A stretch of DNA of 64,000 nucleotides from Paguma larvata. Taxonomy: Eukaryota; Chordata; Mammalia; Carnivora; Viverridae. The notes under the pieces are model-generated. The model ran no database searches, was not told the origin of the DNA, and saw nothing but the letters and a program-made list of their open reading frames with translations. A program made the translations under genes and the position numbers. Where the stretch lies: NCBI GenBank assembly GCA_030068075.1, contig CM057833.1, positions 45,465,587-45,529,586 on the forward strand, written 5' to 3'. Shown here piece after piece: positions 51,900 to 63,289 of the stretch. How positions within the stretch are numbered: position 1 is the stretch's first letter; every line of letters starts with the position of its first letter.

Positions 51900-52817
51900 A
51901 TCACACAAACACTCTGCTAAAAATCCTTCTACCACCTTCAGGATAGAATCTAAACTTTTTGCACAGCCCAGGAGGGGACGGTGTGATCTGAATGTACTAT
52001 GGAAGGTTCCATTTGACCGCAAGGTGGGCATGGCTGGCTGTGTCAGGTAGAACAGTGTTGCAGAAGACCCAGGGAGACTTTTGCGACCTGCCCTCTGTCT
52101 GTTTCTCCAATCTTTTGCTACTTCTCTAATCAGCTGCTTCTTTCCTCTTGTTTCAAGTCATATTTGTCAGTTCAAAGTCATCAGGACATTTCACCTCTCC
52201 CTCGATTTACTATGGTCCCTTTCTCTGGAATGGGTTTGCCTAACCCACATGTGCCATAGCTTCTACTGCCCCTCTAGACACAGCTCCCACCTTTCCACTC
52301 TGCCCTATGCCCCTTGGGGTTGATCTGTCTGGGCCACAGTAAGGGCCTGAGGGCCTCTAGTTCCTAGCTGGGTTTGGCAGGGGATGAAATGGAAAGAGGG
52401 GAGTGAGGTCGGAGTATGTATTCCCCTGGTTCTTTCCTACAAGGTGGATGAGAGCTGGCTGTATCCCTCTAGGGAAGCCTCTCCTCCCTCAAGGAGACCA
52501 GTGCTACAGGATTCTGGCAACTGCAGCCTCCTACCATCACATGGGGCCTGGGTGATATCAGCTGAGCACCACATACCCACACTATGCCTTCTGGTTTCCT
52601 TATACCCTTACTTCAGACATCAACCCTCCTTCAGGGATCCCATTTTGCACATGCTTTTTGTTTCCTTTTAGGATCCTGACTGAAACATTCTTCATCCAGC
52701 TAACTCCTATTCAACCTAAAGAACAATCCGAGGGCCACCATCTCTGATTCTATAGTACATTCTCTCACAGCAGTTGTGATACATACTTCTTGTCTGACTT
52801 CTTCAAGGACAAGGATG
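51900..52817 (+). repeat. L2 LINE fragments
   Basis: 'ctaccaccttcaggatagaa' with 'tctaaactttttgcacagcc', and later 'ccattttgcacatgctt', 'cattcttcatccagctaact', 'cctattcaacctaaagaaca' follow the sense L2 order. The middle (52090-52590) is anonymous and L2 there is only possible. Confidence 0.5.
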
Positions 52818-53032
52818 ATTTTTTTTTAATTTTTTTCGGCGTTTATTTATTTTTGAGAGACATGGAACAGAGCATGAGTAGGGGAAGGGCAGAGAGAGAT
52901 GGAGACACAGAATTCGATGCAGGCTCAGAGCCATTAGCACAGAGCCCTACGCAGGGCTCGAACTCACAGACCGTGAGATCATGACCCGAGCCGAAGTCAG
53001 ACACTTAACCGACTAAGCCACCCAGGCAACCC
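52818..53032 (-). mobile_element. Felid tRNA-Lys SINE
   Basis: Reverse SINE: 'cggcgtttatttatttttga', 'ctacgcagggctcgaactca', 'cagaccgtgagatcatgacc', 'taaccgactaagccacccag'. No unambiguous TSD because both flanks are T-rich. It appears to sit inside L2 sequence, whose 3' end ('agaaagcactctataaatat') resumes at about 53035-53100. Confidence 0.94.
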
Positions 53033-53339
53033 TTTTTTTCCTACTCTACAGGCTCAGTATCTAGAAAGCACTCTATAAATATGTGTTAAATCAATTAGTT
53101 AAGAGTGACTAAGTCGACTCTTCTTAAGGGAAACATTACTACCTTATGAAAATGAGGTATATTCAAGGCATTGTTGTCCTATCCTTAAGAGTGCTCTTTG
53201 TTCATTAATCACTTAATATGGTACTATTCCAGGCAAACTGAGCACATACTCACCCTAATGATAACCCATGCATGGTGGTGTGATATCTAGGGATGGAGTG
53301 AAATTCACTCTACAATGGCTGGAAGGGATGGTGACATTG

Positions 53340-53900
53340 GGAATCCTTGGGTAGCCACCATGATCCCTGCCTCCTGAGATACATACCCCTGTGTAATTCC
53401 CTACCTTTGAATGTAGCCTGGGCCTAGTAACTTGCCTCTCATGGATACAATATAGCAATGTTGCTCTGGTGATTTGGTTCCTAAAAAGGCCCTTGCCTCC
53501 TGCTGGTACTCCCTCCCTCCCTCTGGCTCCCTCTTTGCTCACTCTGATGAAGCTTGCTACCATGTTTCTGAGCTGCCCTATGGGGAACCCCACGTGGTAA
53601 GGAAGTGAGGGCAGCCTCTTGCCAACAGCCAGAAGAACTGAGTCCTAGGTCTAATTGCCTGCCAGGAACTGAATCCTGCCAATAACCACTGAGGGGCTTG
53701 AAAACAGATCCTGCTCCAGCCAAACCATGGGATGACTGCAGCCCTAACTAATATTGCAGCTTGAGCCAGAACCCAGAACCCAGAGAATCCAGCGAATCGC
53801 CCCGGTTTCCTAATCTACAGAGATCGTGAGATATTCAGTGTTGTTGCTTTAAGCTACTAATTATGGCACAATTGGCTATGCAGTTAATAGGCAAACTACT
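53340..53900 (+). mobile_element. ERVL/MaLR-like solo LTR
   Basis: 'catgatccctgcctcctgag', 'atacatacccctgtgtaatt', 'ctgatgaagcttgctaccat', 'agctgccctatggggaaccc', 'cacgtggtaaggaagtgagg', 'ggaactgaatcctgccaata', 'ttgctttaagctactaatta' follow a mammalian ERVL-type LTR in order. No internal genes. The minus-strand frames of 112 and 80 codons here are incidental. Confidence 0.7.
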
Positions 53901-54435
53901 CGAAGATTTTCTCCAACTTAATTATCAGTGGCACAGTTCTAGTTCTGGTCTGCCAGATCCCAAAGTAAGAATGGGAAAACCAGAGGGAAATAGAGGAAAG
54001 GATTGAATGCTTGTAGATTGCAGTTGTTCTAGTAGCACTTAGTCCAGAAATTATCTCTTCCCATCCCAAAGAAGAAATTCAATGACATCACTCTAATTGA
54101 CCTGCCTCCTGGTCCTTATGCCTTTTTGTTTAAAAAGTGATTTGGTTTTGCAGCCCCTGGCCCTCCTCCCCCAAATGAATAGAATAACAATGGAAACTGA
54201 AGCTGCCATTTACTGAGCATTAGGGATTGTCTGCAAAATGGCCAACAGCAATCCATCCCATCCGTGTATATGCATACCGCTGGTCCCACCAAGAGGTGGG
54301 GTCTACCTCCCCTTGAACCTCGTTTCTTGTTCTGACCAGCCGAACTGGCAGAAGTGCCACCATGCCAGTACCAAGCCTGGGCCTTTAAGGGGCATAGTGG
54401 TATTTATTTTTGCATTCTTGTGAACTCTAAGGTGT
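53901..54435. other. Anonymous sequence, no feature recognised
   Basis: No clear repeat, CpG cluster or exon. Confidence 0.4.
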
Positions 54436-54439
54436 CAGG

Positions 54440-54750
54440 CGAAGAAGTCTGATTACTCTGCTAGAGAGGAGACAGGGAGGGCATGGAGATAAAGAAGCTG
54501 CAAATGGTGGGCGATTACAGTGAGAGGCTGAGAGAGAGAGAGAGAGAGAGAGAGTGAGCGAGCATAAGGCCAGGTTGAAGAAGCTACCTTGGATAGCCCA
54601 GTCCTAGATGAACTGGCCTACACAGAGCAACAGGAGCTCTCCCCCAAAAGTCCTTCCTTGACTGGAGAATCACAAGCAAATAAACGGTGTTTTTTTAGCC
54701 AATAGGTGTTAGAGTGATTTGTTATACAGCAATTGACAACCCAAACTCTG
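54440..54750 (+). repeat. Probable LTR 3' part with (GA)n
   Basis: 'gtccttccttgactggagaa', 'gcaaataaacggtgtttttt' and 'gtgatttgttatacagcaat' look like the 3' end of a MaLR/ERVL LTR. A (GA)n run lies at 54528-54554. Confidence 0.45.
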
Positions 54751-54784
54751 GGGAATAACATGCTGTCCAGCACCCAACTAGACT

Positions 54785-54995
54785 TTTTACCTATACTCCC
54801 AGATAGTCTTTATAACTCCAACTCTGTAGGATGGGTAATTCCACCGCACTGAAGATGAAAAAATGGAGACCGAGAGAGACCAGGTAATTTAAACAAGGTG
54901 GCTTATAATTTATACAAAGTCACACAATTAATGAAAATGAGAGAGTCAGAATTCACATCCGAATCTTATGACTCTAAAACATGCACTTTATGTCA
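54785..54995 (-). repeat. MIR SINE
   Basis: 'actgaagatgaaaaaatgga', 'tacaaagtcacacaattaat', 'gagagagtcagaattcacat' match reverse MIR. 55000-55480 is anonymous. Confidence 0.75.
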
Positions 54996-55484
54996 AATCC
55001 TGAGATGGCAAGACAGCACACAATTCAGGGCCACCACCACAGTCTATGAGAGTGGCACTTCCTGGGGTTGGGAGATGAGGAACCAGAGGCAGCACCAGAC
55101 CCAAGCCTGGCAGGATAAAGGAAAACCAAATTCCTGGCCCCTAGAGAGACTTGAGCTCTGTGCTCAAGGTAAACTGCACCTTTGGGGAAAGATACAGGCA
55201 TCACTCTGGTTCTAGAGTGGCTTACGTTTTTTTACGTTCTGAAGTTCTTTGATTTAAGTTGTGCCTGATGCAGAGAAGATGCACATACATACATGCTTCC
55301 TGTTAAACAGGAGCTTGCTTTTATTTGCTGCCTCCAAGCATCCCTTAGCCTGGAGTGGGGCTGCAGGAAGTGGAAGAAAAGAAGTCACTAACAAGAGAAT
55401 GTCCTTCAGAATTCCATTCCAGGAAAGTTGGATTAGCAGGTGTCTGTGTAGCCCCAAAGGTCCCTTAAAGTAGTAACACCAGTT

Positions 55485-55685
55485 ATGAATTGCTTAGCCT
55501 TTTCTATTGTATTAACTCATTCAACCTTTCCAATAATCCCATGACTTAGGAACAATGATCAGCCCCACTTTACAGGTGGCAAAACCAAGGAACATATAGG
55601 TTAATTAACTTGCCCAAGGTGATGCTACTAACTGGTAATTAGAGAGCTCCAGCCCAGTGACCGTGGGCTCTGCATTTTTGCCAGT
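55485..55685 (-). repeat. MIR SINE
   Basis: 'attgtattaactcattcaac', 'ctttccaataatcccatgac', 'ccactttacaggtggcaaaa', 'aacttgcccaaggtgatgct', 'actaactggtaattagagag' match reverse MIR. Confidence 0.88.
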
Positions 55686-56084
55686 GATAAGACAATGCCA
55701 CCGGCTGAGTGTGCCTGGCCACCTGAAGCTGCCCACGGACAGGTTTGGCTCTCCCCTTTCTCTGAGTTTATCTAAGGCTAGCTATGGCTCTTACAGCCAT
55801 CACTAAATGTGACTAGTTGTTTCACTGTCTACTTTATCCCAATCCAAAAAACACCCATATTCAAATGGCAGAGAACACTTTTGCCATTCTAACAAAATAT
55901 TGCAATTTTTGGCCAAAGTGTTTCTGCTAACTTTTTACATAGTCTACAGTAACAAAGCCCAGGATATGATAAAGCAGTACCTGGGTGCAGCTAGAACACA
56001 GTGGGGGTGCAGAGTAGCAGTTTACAGAGCTGGAGAAGCAGGCATGTAGAGATTCCTAGGCCCTGGTAGGAAGGATAGATTTTT

Positions 56085-56780
56085 TACTCAAGTATTCAGA
56101 GAGGATATCTATGGCAGGAGGCTTATGTTCTCTTCTGCTTCCTGAGTACACAGCTGCAGCTATATTTCCCACCCTCCCTTGGAGTTAAATATATCCAAGA
56201 ACCTGAGTTCTAGCCAATGGAATGTAAGCTCATTTCTGAGTGTGGCCTCTTTAAGCCGCACATGCCCTCTCCTTCCCACTGGAACGGAGTCCCCAGAGTG
56301 CCTTTGAATAAGCACATGCTCTCAGGGCTTCCCCCATCTCCCCTTGGATCCCTTCATCATTTTCCTGCATGGCTGACTCCAGGTGTTCTTTCTATTCCAA
56401 ACGCCAGCACCTGCATCTTCTCATCAGTGACCTGCCCGCAGGGTGTCAGAACCCCCTCTGCCTGCACATACAGATTGCCAGAAGTATCTGGGAAGGTATG
56501 TCTCCCTAGAGGTAGCTGTTAACCAATGAATGAGCTCCAATACTCTAGCTCTCTTCTGATGGGACAACTCTGAGGTGAGATCTATGCTATCTTTAGATTT
56601 TGCCTTGTGGGATTAGGTTAAAGTTACCTCCTTGGGATTTTGCTTGATATAACACCCTTGCTAGATATCCTTCCCTGTGTCTGTATCAGTTCTTTCCCAG
56701 TTAAACTTCCTACTACATTGTTTTCATATGAATCCTGGTTTCAGGGTTTGCCTCCAGGAAATCCAATCAAGGGGATTTTT
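56085..56780 (+). repeat. Unclassified LTR-like or old interspersed repeat
   Basis: 'tatatttcccaccctccctt', 'gttctagccaatggaatgta' are shared with many mammalian repeats. The end, 'cagttaaacttcctactaca' and 'ggtttgcctccaggaaatcc', resembles an LTR terminus. The 101-codon frame (56217-56522) inside has no recognisable domain. 55690-56084 is anonymous. Confidence 0.4.
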
Positions 56781-56937
56781 GAAACTTGTGTTAACAAGGC
56801 TTGAGTGACTCCTTAGAGCGGGCGTGTGCTGCTGGGCTATTCACTCATTCAGATTACAACTCTTGGTGTGAGCTGTTACATAGTTTCAGCTTCTTTTGCT
56901 ACATACAGCAGCTAGGCCTTCCCTAGCTGATACACTA

Positions 56938-57180
56938 TAAAAAGGTATTCAGCAGAAGAGTGACTTGACATCTTTCACATTTAAAACATAATACATGGCT
57001 CACATTTGGAAGATAGATTGGAGGATGGCAAAAAGCAAATGAAGAGACCCATGAAGAGGTTCCTGTAAAAAAGACAATCCATTGTGGCTTCTCAGACCTG
57101 GGTGCTGGCATTTGAATGTAGACATTCTGGGACATACTTTGGAGATGGAAATGAGATTGGGGATGGGAAAGAGAAGAAAT
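56938..57180 (-). repeat. L2 LINE internal fragment
   Basis: 'ttcagcagaagagtgacttg', 'agatagattggaggatggca', 'ggagatggaaatgagattgg' follow antisense L2. 57181-57960 is anonymous except for the palindrome below. Confidence 0.5.
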
Positions 57181-57675
57181 CCAGAAGGTATTCTACATTC
57201 TGGATTAGCAATAAAAAAGTCCACACAGGTGATGTATAGATCATCTCACTATCCAAGTGTGATACTTGTACAGCAAACCTGAAGTTGGTTCCATAGTAGC
57301 ACTATCTTGGTTCACCTTACAAAATTCCTCTTGCTTTTCCAAAGTAAGGAAAAAAGGAAGCAGTTGTGAATCAAGCATGAATCCATGACCGTGACACCTT
57401 TCCTGGGATTCCTCTCACCTGGGTTGATCTGCTTGCTCCCTCTTACCAAAACCATAATTTGTAAATGCCATTTGAAGAAAGATTTGCCTGATGGGGTATT
57501 GTTGAGAAGCCAAGATTTACAAACAGGGTAGGAGCCAGGGCCCTTCCATTGTGAGAGAGCAGGTCTCACGTCAGAATCGGTAAGGCATGCAAGGATGATC
57601 AAGACGGGTCTCAGTTTCCAAGTAGGAAATGTCCCGATGAAAAGAGGAGCCATAATGTACCCCACACCTCAAAGT

Positions 57676-57691
57676 TTAATATGCATATTAA
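57676..57691. other. Perfect 16-bp AT-rich palindrome
   Basis: ttaatatgcatattaa is its own reverse complement and contains the POU-like word ATGCAT. A related aaatatgcattat follows 4 bases later. Confidence 0.6.
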
Positions 57692-57964
57692 GTTAAATAT
57701 GCATTATGGATAATATAGAAAGATAATTTGAAACTTAATTTCAGTGCCTCCAATTTCTTGCCCCATCGTGGGCATTGCAAAGACCACTGTATATTCAAGG
57801 TCTTTCTTACTGGTCCACCTGTCCCCACTTGCCTTCCTCCTTCCCACCTGGGTACCCGCCAGGGGACCTCCCACAGCAACCTGCCGCTGAGGGCTTGCTC
57901 TGTTTAGCATATCTAATTTTCTATATTTCTGATGCTTTGATGTGTAAGGTCTTGATACTGCAGG

Positions 57965-58425
57965 GAGTGTCTGTCCCAGGGTTAGCTAATTCCTAGACAT
58001 AGTAAGCAATTTTCCTGAGGTGTACCTCTCAGATGCAAATGAACCAATCCAGATCCTGTACCCACCCCCAAACTCTAACACTCTAGGCCACTATCCATCT
58101 GCCCTAATCACCCCAGGGCCAAGTACCAAACAACTAGGGACACCCCCTCTGCCTCAGAGCCCACTGAATTATTCAAATTAGCCAGTACTAAACCCATTTA
58201 CCCTGCCTCACGTTCCTTCTTACTGAAATCACAATAAAAGCTCTTTCCCATGGTTCCTCCCTCTCCCTCTGCCTCCTGCCCAAGACTGGAGCTTTCATAC
58301 GTACGTTGTGAAGTGCTGTGCCCCCTCCTCTTGGGATCTATGAGTAATAAACTATGAATGACAGTCATCTCCTGATCTGGGGCTTTGCCATGCCTAAATA
58401 ACAATAAAAACTATATTTTTAAAAC
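57965..58425 (+). mobile_element. Probable ERV solo LTR
   Basis: A promoter/polyA-like layout typical of a retroviral LTR: 'ctgcctcacgttccttctta', 'tcacaataaaagctctttcc', 'catggttcctccctctccct', 'tgtgaagtgctgtgccccct', 'gtaataaactatgaatgaca'. No gag, pol or env sequence flanks it. The family is not identified. Confidence 0.5.
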
Positions 58426-58559
58426 ATAAACCCCCAGTTCAGAGTCCTCTATCCCATCCCAGATCCCCCTCCCCCCCCACTATTCCTCAGACTACAAGAG
58501 CCTGGTGTCTGAGATGCATGCCTGTCCTAGTCCTCCTTGGGAATCTGCAATGAAAAGTA

Positions 58560-58775
58560 CAACTTTCAGAGTCACAATGCCTAGGTAACCCAGGGAAGAT
58601 TCTTTCGCCTCAGTGTGCCACATCTTTCTCTTCTTCGTAGAGGGGCAGTAAAAGTACTCATTTTGAAATTTTGTTCTGAGCCTCGAATGAGGCAATGAAT
58701 TGTAAAGTGCTTAGAACCGTGTCTGTCACGTAAAAAGAATTCAGTAACTGTCAGTTATCACTGTAATCAACATTA
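58560..58775 (+). repeat. MIR SINE
   Basis: 'cgcctcagtgtgccacatct', 'aatgaggcaatgaattgtaa', 'agtgcttagaaccgtgtctg', 'gaattcagtaactgtcagtt' match the sense MIR 3' half. Confidence 0.75.
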
Positions 58776-58879
58776 GTAGAGAGCAAAGAGTGGTAGCAAA
58801 ACTAGCAGAGGAATCTAAAATGTTACCTATTGCTTCAACAACGCTTTCCACACACACAGAATAAGGGACGGGCAGCAGG

Positions 58880-59480
58880 GAGGAATGATTGCATATTCAT
58901 AAGCACCTCTAACCAAATTAATTGATAGGGTACGATAGTAATAAAAAGAATTAATTTCCATTTTAATAACTTCGCATGCTACATGTTAAGTATAGGCCCA
59001 TATTACCAGTGGTCACACAATGTCCCCTTTGCATCTGTTCCATGTTGATTATGATGTCAGAAAAGCAAAAGTTAAATCCCTTTTTAAGGAAGGGGAAAAA
59101 AATCTAATTTAATAACATTACAATCCTGTTGAAAGCAGGATTAAATCTTAATAAGGGTGGAAGGATGTTGTGTTTCATGTCTGTTCCTCTTGAAGCCTCA
59201 GCAACTTGTTCAGGGACAGAGACCGTGTTGTCAGAGAACTTCACAGCCCAACCCGGCCTCGTCTTCCCGCTTCCAGACACAGCGGCAGTCTCTGATGGCG
59301 CTGACACCTCCATTTTCACTTTCCCCTTCCCGGTGCTTTTTCTCATTAAAGCAGCTTGATTCTGTAATTTCTACCAGTACAGATGAAGATAAAATGACTC
59401 CCAACTTTTGCTTTGACCTTATAAAACTATGTAATTGGTACAGAACCTTCAGGCTAAATGAGTTTCCTTTGGATTGAGAA
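58880..59480. other. Repeat-poor block, candidate conserved noncoding element
   Basis: About 600 bp without transposon signature: 'aaccaaattaattgataggg', 'agaattaatttccattttaa', 'ttgcatctgttccatgttga', then a less AT-rich half (59160-59340) with scattered CpGs. Both strands carry 76-106-codon frames at 59104-59477 that match no family I know. It may be an enhancer or, less likely, a noncoding exon. Confidence 0.32.
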
Positions 59481-59814
59481 CCTTGGTTGGGAGAATCATA
59501 GAGTTAAAAACATACCACATGCACAGATAAAATTAGCTCACAAACCACTATTCTATTCGCCTGTATTGAAACTCAGGTCTAACACCTATCTCATGCGAGT
59601 CTAGTATTTTTATTTTTCATTTTTTTCTCTTAAAAATAAAAATAATAGCTCAGAGCACAACAACAAGCATCCATCTCAATGCCCTCGTATCATGGAATCT
59701 CATCATGCAGAGGGAGTCCTCATAACCCACAGAAACTGTGTCTAAGCTCCTAAGAGTTGCATCTGGAGCCCAAAGACTGGCCCTGTTCCTGCTTCATCAT
59801 ACCTAAGAGCCAGT

Positions 59815-60205
59815 TACACGTTACAGTTCCCCAAACAGGCCACACTGGACCCTGGCTCTGAGTTGTTACACATATATTACTCCCATCTGGAATATTCTCT
59901 CCTGCTAATCCTTCCGCCAAACTCCCACTCTACCTTCAGGCTTTAGCTCCGGTGTCTTCTCTTGGGAAGCCCCGAATGCCTTCCCCTGATGGTCCCGGGC
60001 AGATGCTCTGTACTCTCATGGAATCTTATGCAACCTTCATGTTCCGGTGGTCAGACTACTGCAGTGATGTGCTTACTTGTCCCCCATTTCTTGTAAATGG
60101 AGATTACTGTGGGTGGAAGCCTATCCTTTGATCTGTGTCCCTACAACATAGCACCTAGAACAACACTGGGCATATCTCAGCTTATGTTTGTAGAATGATT
60201 AGTGA
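59815..60205 (+). repeat. L2 LINE 3' region, long copy
   Basis: 'atctggaatattctctcctg', 'gggaagccccgaatgccttc', 'tggagattactgtgggtgga', 'gatctgtgtccctacaacat', 'agcacctagaacaacactgg', 'atgtttgtagaatgatt' follow sense L2 to its end. Confidence 0.78.
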
Positions 60206-60207
60206 GA

Positions 60208-60445
60208 GCCAAACTTGTGTGGTGCTTATTATACATCGAGCACAGCTCTCTATAGTATTACTCCCATATACACTCATATAACCCTGCCCAATCCCGAGCC
60301 ACTCTTACTGCTATCCTCATGTTAAATTGCGGGACCTGGGGCATTGAGGGAGAAGTAACCTGCCCAAGGTCATGCAGCTAACAAGTGTCAGCCAGAGTGT
60401 GCATTCCGGTCCGGGAAGTCTGGCTGTAGAGCATAGACCTTTCAA
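60208..60445 (-). repeat. MIR SINE, near full length
   Basis: 'tgtgtggtgcttattataca', 'tcatataaccctgcccaatc', 'agaagtaacctgcccaaggt', 'catgcagctaacaagtgtca', 'gcattccggtccgggaagtc' match reverse MIR. Confidence 0.85.
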
Positions 60446-60449
60446 GCTA

Positions 60450-61060
60450 CTCCACCCTGCTCGATGACAATGCCCCAGGCCTGGCATAGCACTCCTCTAA
60501 TGTGCTAGAACTGGTGCTGGCTGGCTCCTGTGCTCTAGTCTGTGGAGGACTTGGAGGCTGCCATCAGGGCTGGCAGGGAAAGGATGCTCTGATCAATGAG
60601 CCACTCTCAGGAGGGACAGAACAATGGATGGCACTGGTCGGCCAGGCATCTCTGCTAACGAAGACTCATGCCCCACAACAACCCCCCAGCTGAGGCGATT
60701 TGAATGCCCATGTGGTTGAACCTTTGGATGATTGATAAAGAATAGAAGGTGCTAGTATTCATCCTCAACTGCCAAGGCTCTTTGTTACTGTCAGTTATGG
60801 GCCAGGTCAGCTCTGCCACAGGAAGAAGGTTTGCTTGTTAAGCAGAGGCCCTGTCACAGGTGGCTGCTGAGTTGAGGAGCAAAGATAATAAAATTACAGG
60901 GCCATGCATGAAGAGATGTTGGCTTCTTTAATGTCCTTCTAATAAAAGTGTGGTTAGACTTCTTGCCAAGTACCTTGGAAGCATGCTCTTATCCGGGCAT
61001 GTTAAGACAGGTCTGAATTAAGGACAATCTTTCAACAGTACCATATTTAATAAACAGAGG
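60450..61060. other. Anonymous sequence, no feature recognised
   Basis: No transposon family or exon recognised. The AT-richer part 60870-61010 is repeat-poor. Confidence 0.4.
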
Positions 61061-61065
61061 ATTTT

Positions 61066-61174
61066 TTAAAAGACTTTATTTTTAAGTAACATCTACACCC
61101 AAAGTGGGGCTCAAACTTACAACTCTGAGATCAAGAGTCACATGCTCCACCAACTGAGCCAGACAGGTGACCCT
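61066..61174 (-). mobile_element. Older carnivore tRNA-Lys SINE subtype
   Basis: 'agactttatttttaagtaac', 'acacccaaagtggggctcaa', 'acttacaactctgagatcaa', 'catgctccaccaactgagcc' and 'agacaggtgaccc' give a short SINE with an A-tail complement but without the CT/GA body of the other copies here. This is a distinct, older carnivore subtype as I recall. The body is diverged and no clear TSD is seen. Confidence 0.8.
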
Positions 61175-61224
61175 AAATGGAAGCTTTTAAAATGTTTTAT
61201 TTTTATTTTTAAATCTTCAATTCT

Positions 61225-61835
61225 TCACATATTCAACAAACATTTATCTGATCACCTGCTGTGTGCCAGACACTCTGATAGGAAATAGAAAGGCAGAAAT
61301 GAAATAAAGCACCAACACCCTCGGTCACCCAGTAGCTACCATTCACCAAGCTGTTACTAGTGTCAGGCCCTCAAGAAGATCCCATACACCCAAAGCTGCA
61401 AATACTGAGTGCTGGTTCTCAGTAACAACACATGCATGGCACACTGGAAACACACATGAAAAAGGAGTGGGGTGCAGGCAAGGAGAAGTTCCCATAGGAA
61501 GCAACAGACTTGGCCAGAGACAGAAGTTGGAAAAAGGTATTCCAGTGAGGACAGCACGTTCAAAGACTGTTCTCATGGAAGCATGACCAGCAGTTCAAAA
61601 CACCTGAAACCCAGAGTTCAAGGAAGGGGACTGAGAGATGGAGGAAGGAGCCAAAATATTCTAGGGAGCTTAGATTTATCTTGAAGGCATGGCTCACCCT
61701 TCTTGAAGGATTTTAAGTGAAGAGGAGGAAGGCTGTATTTTATCAGATTTGCATTTCAAATAAGCCCTCCTTCCAGCAGGAGGAATTGGATACAGGGACT
61801 TCAAGAGGGAGGGTGTGACGTCAACGGCAAAGTGC
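61225..61835 (-). repeat. L2 LINE 3' region, long copy
   Basis: Antisense L2: 'atattcaacaaacatttatc', 'acctgctgtgtgccagacac', later 'gaaaaaggtattccagtgag' and 'gaaggattttaagtgaagag', 'gaggaattggatacagggac'. It matches the order seen at 50.0 and 6.3 kb. 61840-62390 is mostly anonymous, with an old repeat motif at 62178-62245. Confidence 0.65.
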
Positions 61836-62394
61836 AGCCATCAAACTCAGTGCAAAGGGGTATATAATGGACACATGTGCAGAACAAATGTCCTGACAAC
61901 ATATCGTAGAAGTAATGGGTCACTGAAACATTAAAATTAAGCTGCTGTGCTTTTCCCAACTGTGTTAACTAGAGACCAAAATTCTCTGTCCCTTTGGGGC
62001 AGATCTTGTTAACATGTTCCCCAACCATGTGTCAATTTCTTGTCAACACGAAGCGTACCATGGAGCCAGGGTAAATAGGGACACAGGGATGTAATTCAGT
62101 ATTAGAAAATGGATCCCTTAAAGTGTTATGAGAACAATATAGATTACATATCTCTCTAGTCTCCAGTTGGATTTCAAGATTAAAAAAAGTTAGAACTGGC
62201 AGGAAATTCAGAGATTATCCATCCCAAACCTTTCAATTCATGGATCCGTATCTTTAGTTCTTTGGTGCTCTGACAAAACCCTACTTATCCGTAAACCACG
62301 ATGTCTCAAAGTCTCTCCCGTTCTGTAGCTTTCCTTAAATCCCATAGGATTAATGACACCCTCTTGGGAGCTCTGGTGGTACTTATTGTCTGGC

Positions 62395-62515
62395 CTTTAC
62401 TTTGTCATCCTGTAAAATGGGATCACTATTGTGCCATGGATTGGATATTTGGCAGAGTTAAATAGGGAGGATAATCTCAACCCGCCTATCTCAGAGGGTT
62501 GTTAGATATGCCAGG
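62395..62515 (+). repeat. MIR SINE fragment
   Basis: 'tgtcatcctgtaaaatggga', 'tcagagggttgttagatatg', 'ccaggcacctgcc' match the sense MIR 3' half. 62520-63060 is anonymous. Confidence 0.5.
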
Positions 62516-63065
62516 CACCTGCCTATTTGATCTGAGATCTCTTCTCTGTCCTTCAGGTTTGTGGGAAATGACATTTCTCAAGCTCCCTTGCTCTTGGGTT
62601 TCAAAGTATATATAGCCAATTTGAGGACCCGTGTGGTGACTGAAAGACAGGAAGCAGGGAAGAGTTCAGGGTATGTCAATCCCCATTTTTCCTGGATTTG
62701 GTCAGCATCTCTATAAAGAATACCATCTCTTCATGATTCCTCTGTGGTTCTAGTATCTGAAGGTGACTCTAGTCGCTGGGATTTGGTGGCATCACCTTCT
62801 CCATCTGTTCCTCTAGCCTAAGGATTACAATGGCTTTCTCTCATTGTTGCCTCTGGCTTACCTTTGGATTCTCAGTTCTTCCATCACCAATGCAACTAAT
62901 TCTTGTATTGAATTCCCTCTGTTTGAAATACTTAGAAAGATTCTATTTTCCAACTGGATCTTGCCTGATATATTAGTCAAAGAGAAAAGGAGTGGAGAAA
63001 ATAAGTAATATAATGGACAACACAGTCTGTGTCAGGCTCTTACTCTGGGTGATCAATTCATAATT

Positions 63066-63287
63066 TCAAGACAGCATAGTGGTTAAGGTTACAGACTTTG
63101 TCAGCAAAACTAGGCTTCAGGTCTCAGTTCTGACATGTACTAACTCAATCTCAGCCTCAGTTTTGGTTTGTATAAATAAGGGATAAGACCAATATCTACA
63201 TGCAGAGTTATGAGGATTACTGATAATATGTATAAAGCAATTAACCAGAACCAGCTCCCAATAACTCAATATTAGCTATGATTATTA
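63066..63287 (+). repeat. MIR SINE, essentially full length
   Basis: Retains even the 5' tRNA-like end: 'caagacagcatagtggttaa', 'ggcttcaggtctcagttctg', 'caatctcagcctcagttttg', 'gcagagttatgaggattact', 'aatatgtataaagcaattaa'. It is paired with a reverse MIR immediately downstream. Confidence 0.9.
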
Positions 63288-63289
63288 AT

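Noticed and set aside
53255..53723. 112- and 80-codon minus-strand frames as a gene
   Set aside because: They are antisense to an ERVL-type LTR and share no protein motif.
57965..58425. A full endogenous retrovirus
   Set aside because: Only an LTR-like segment is present. No gag, pol or env homology and no partner LTR within the window.
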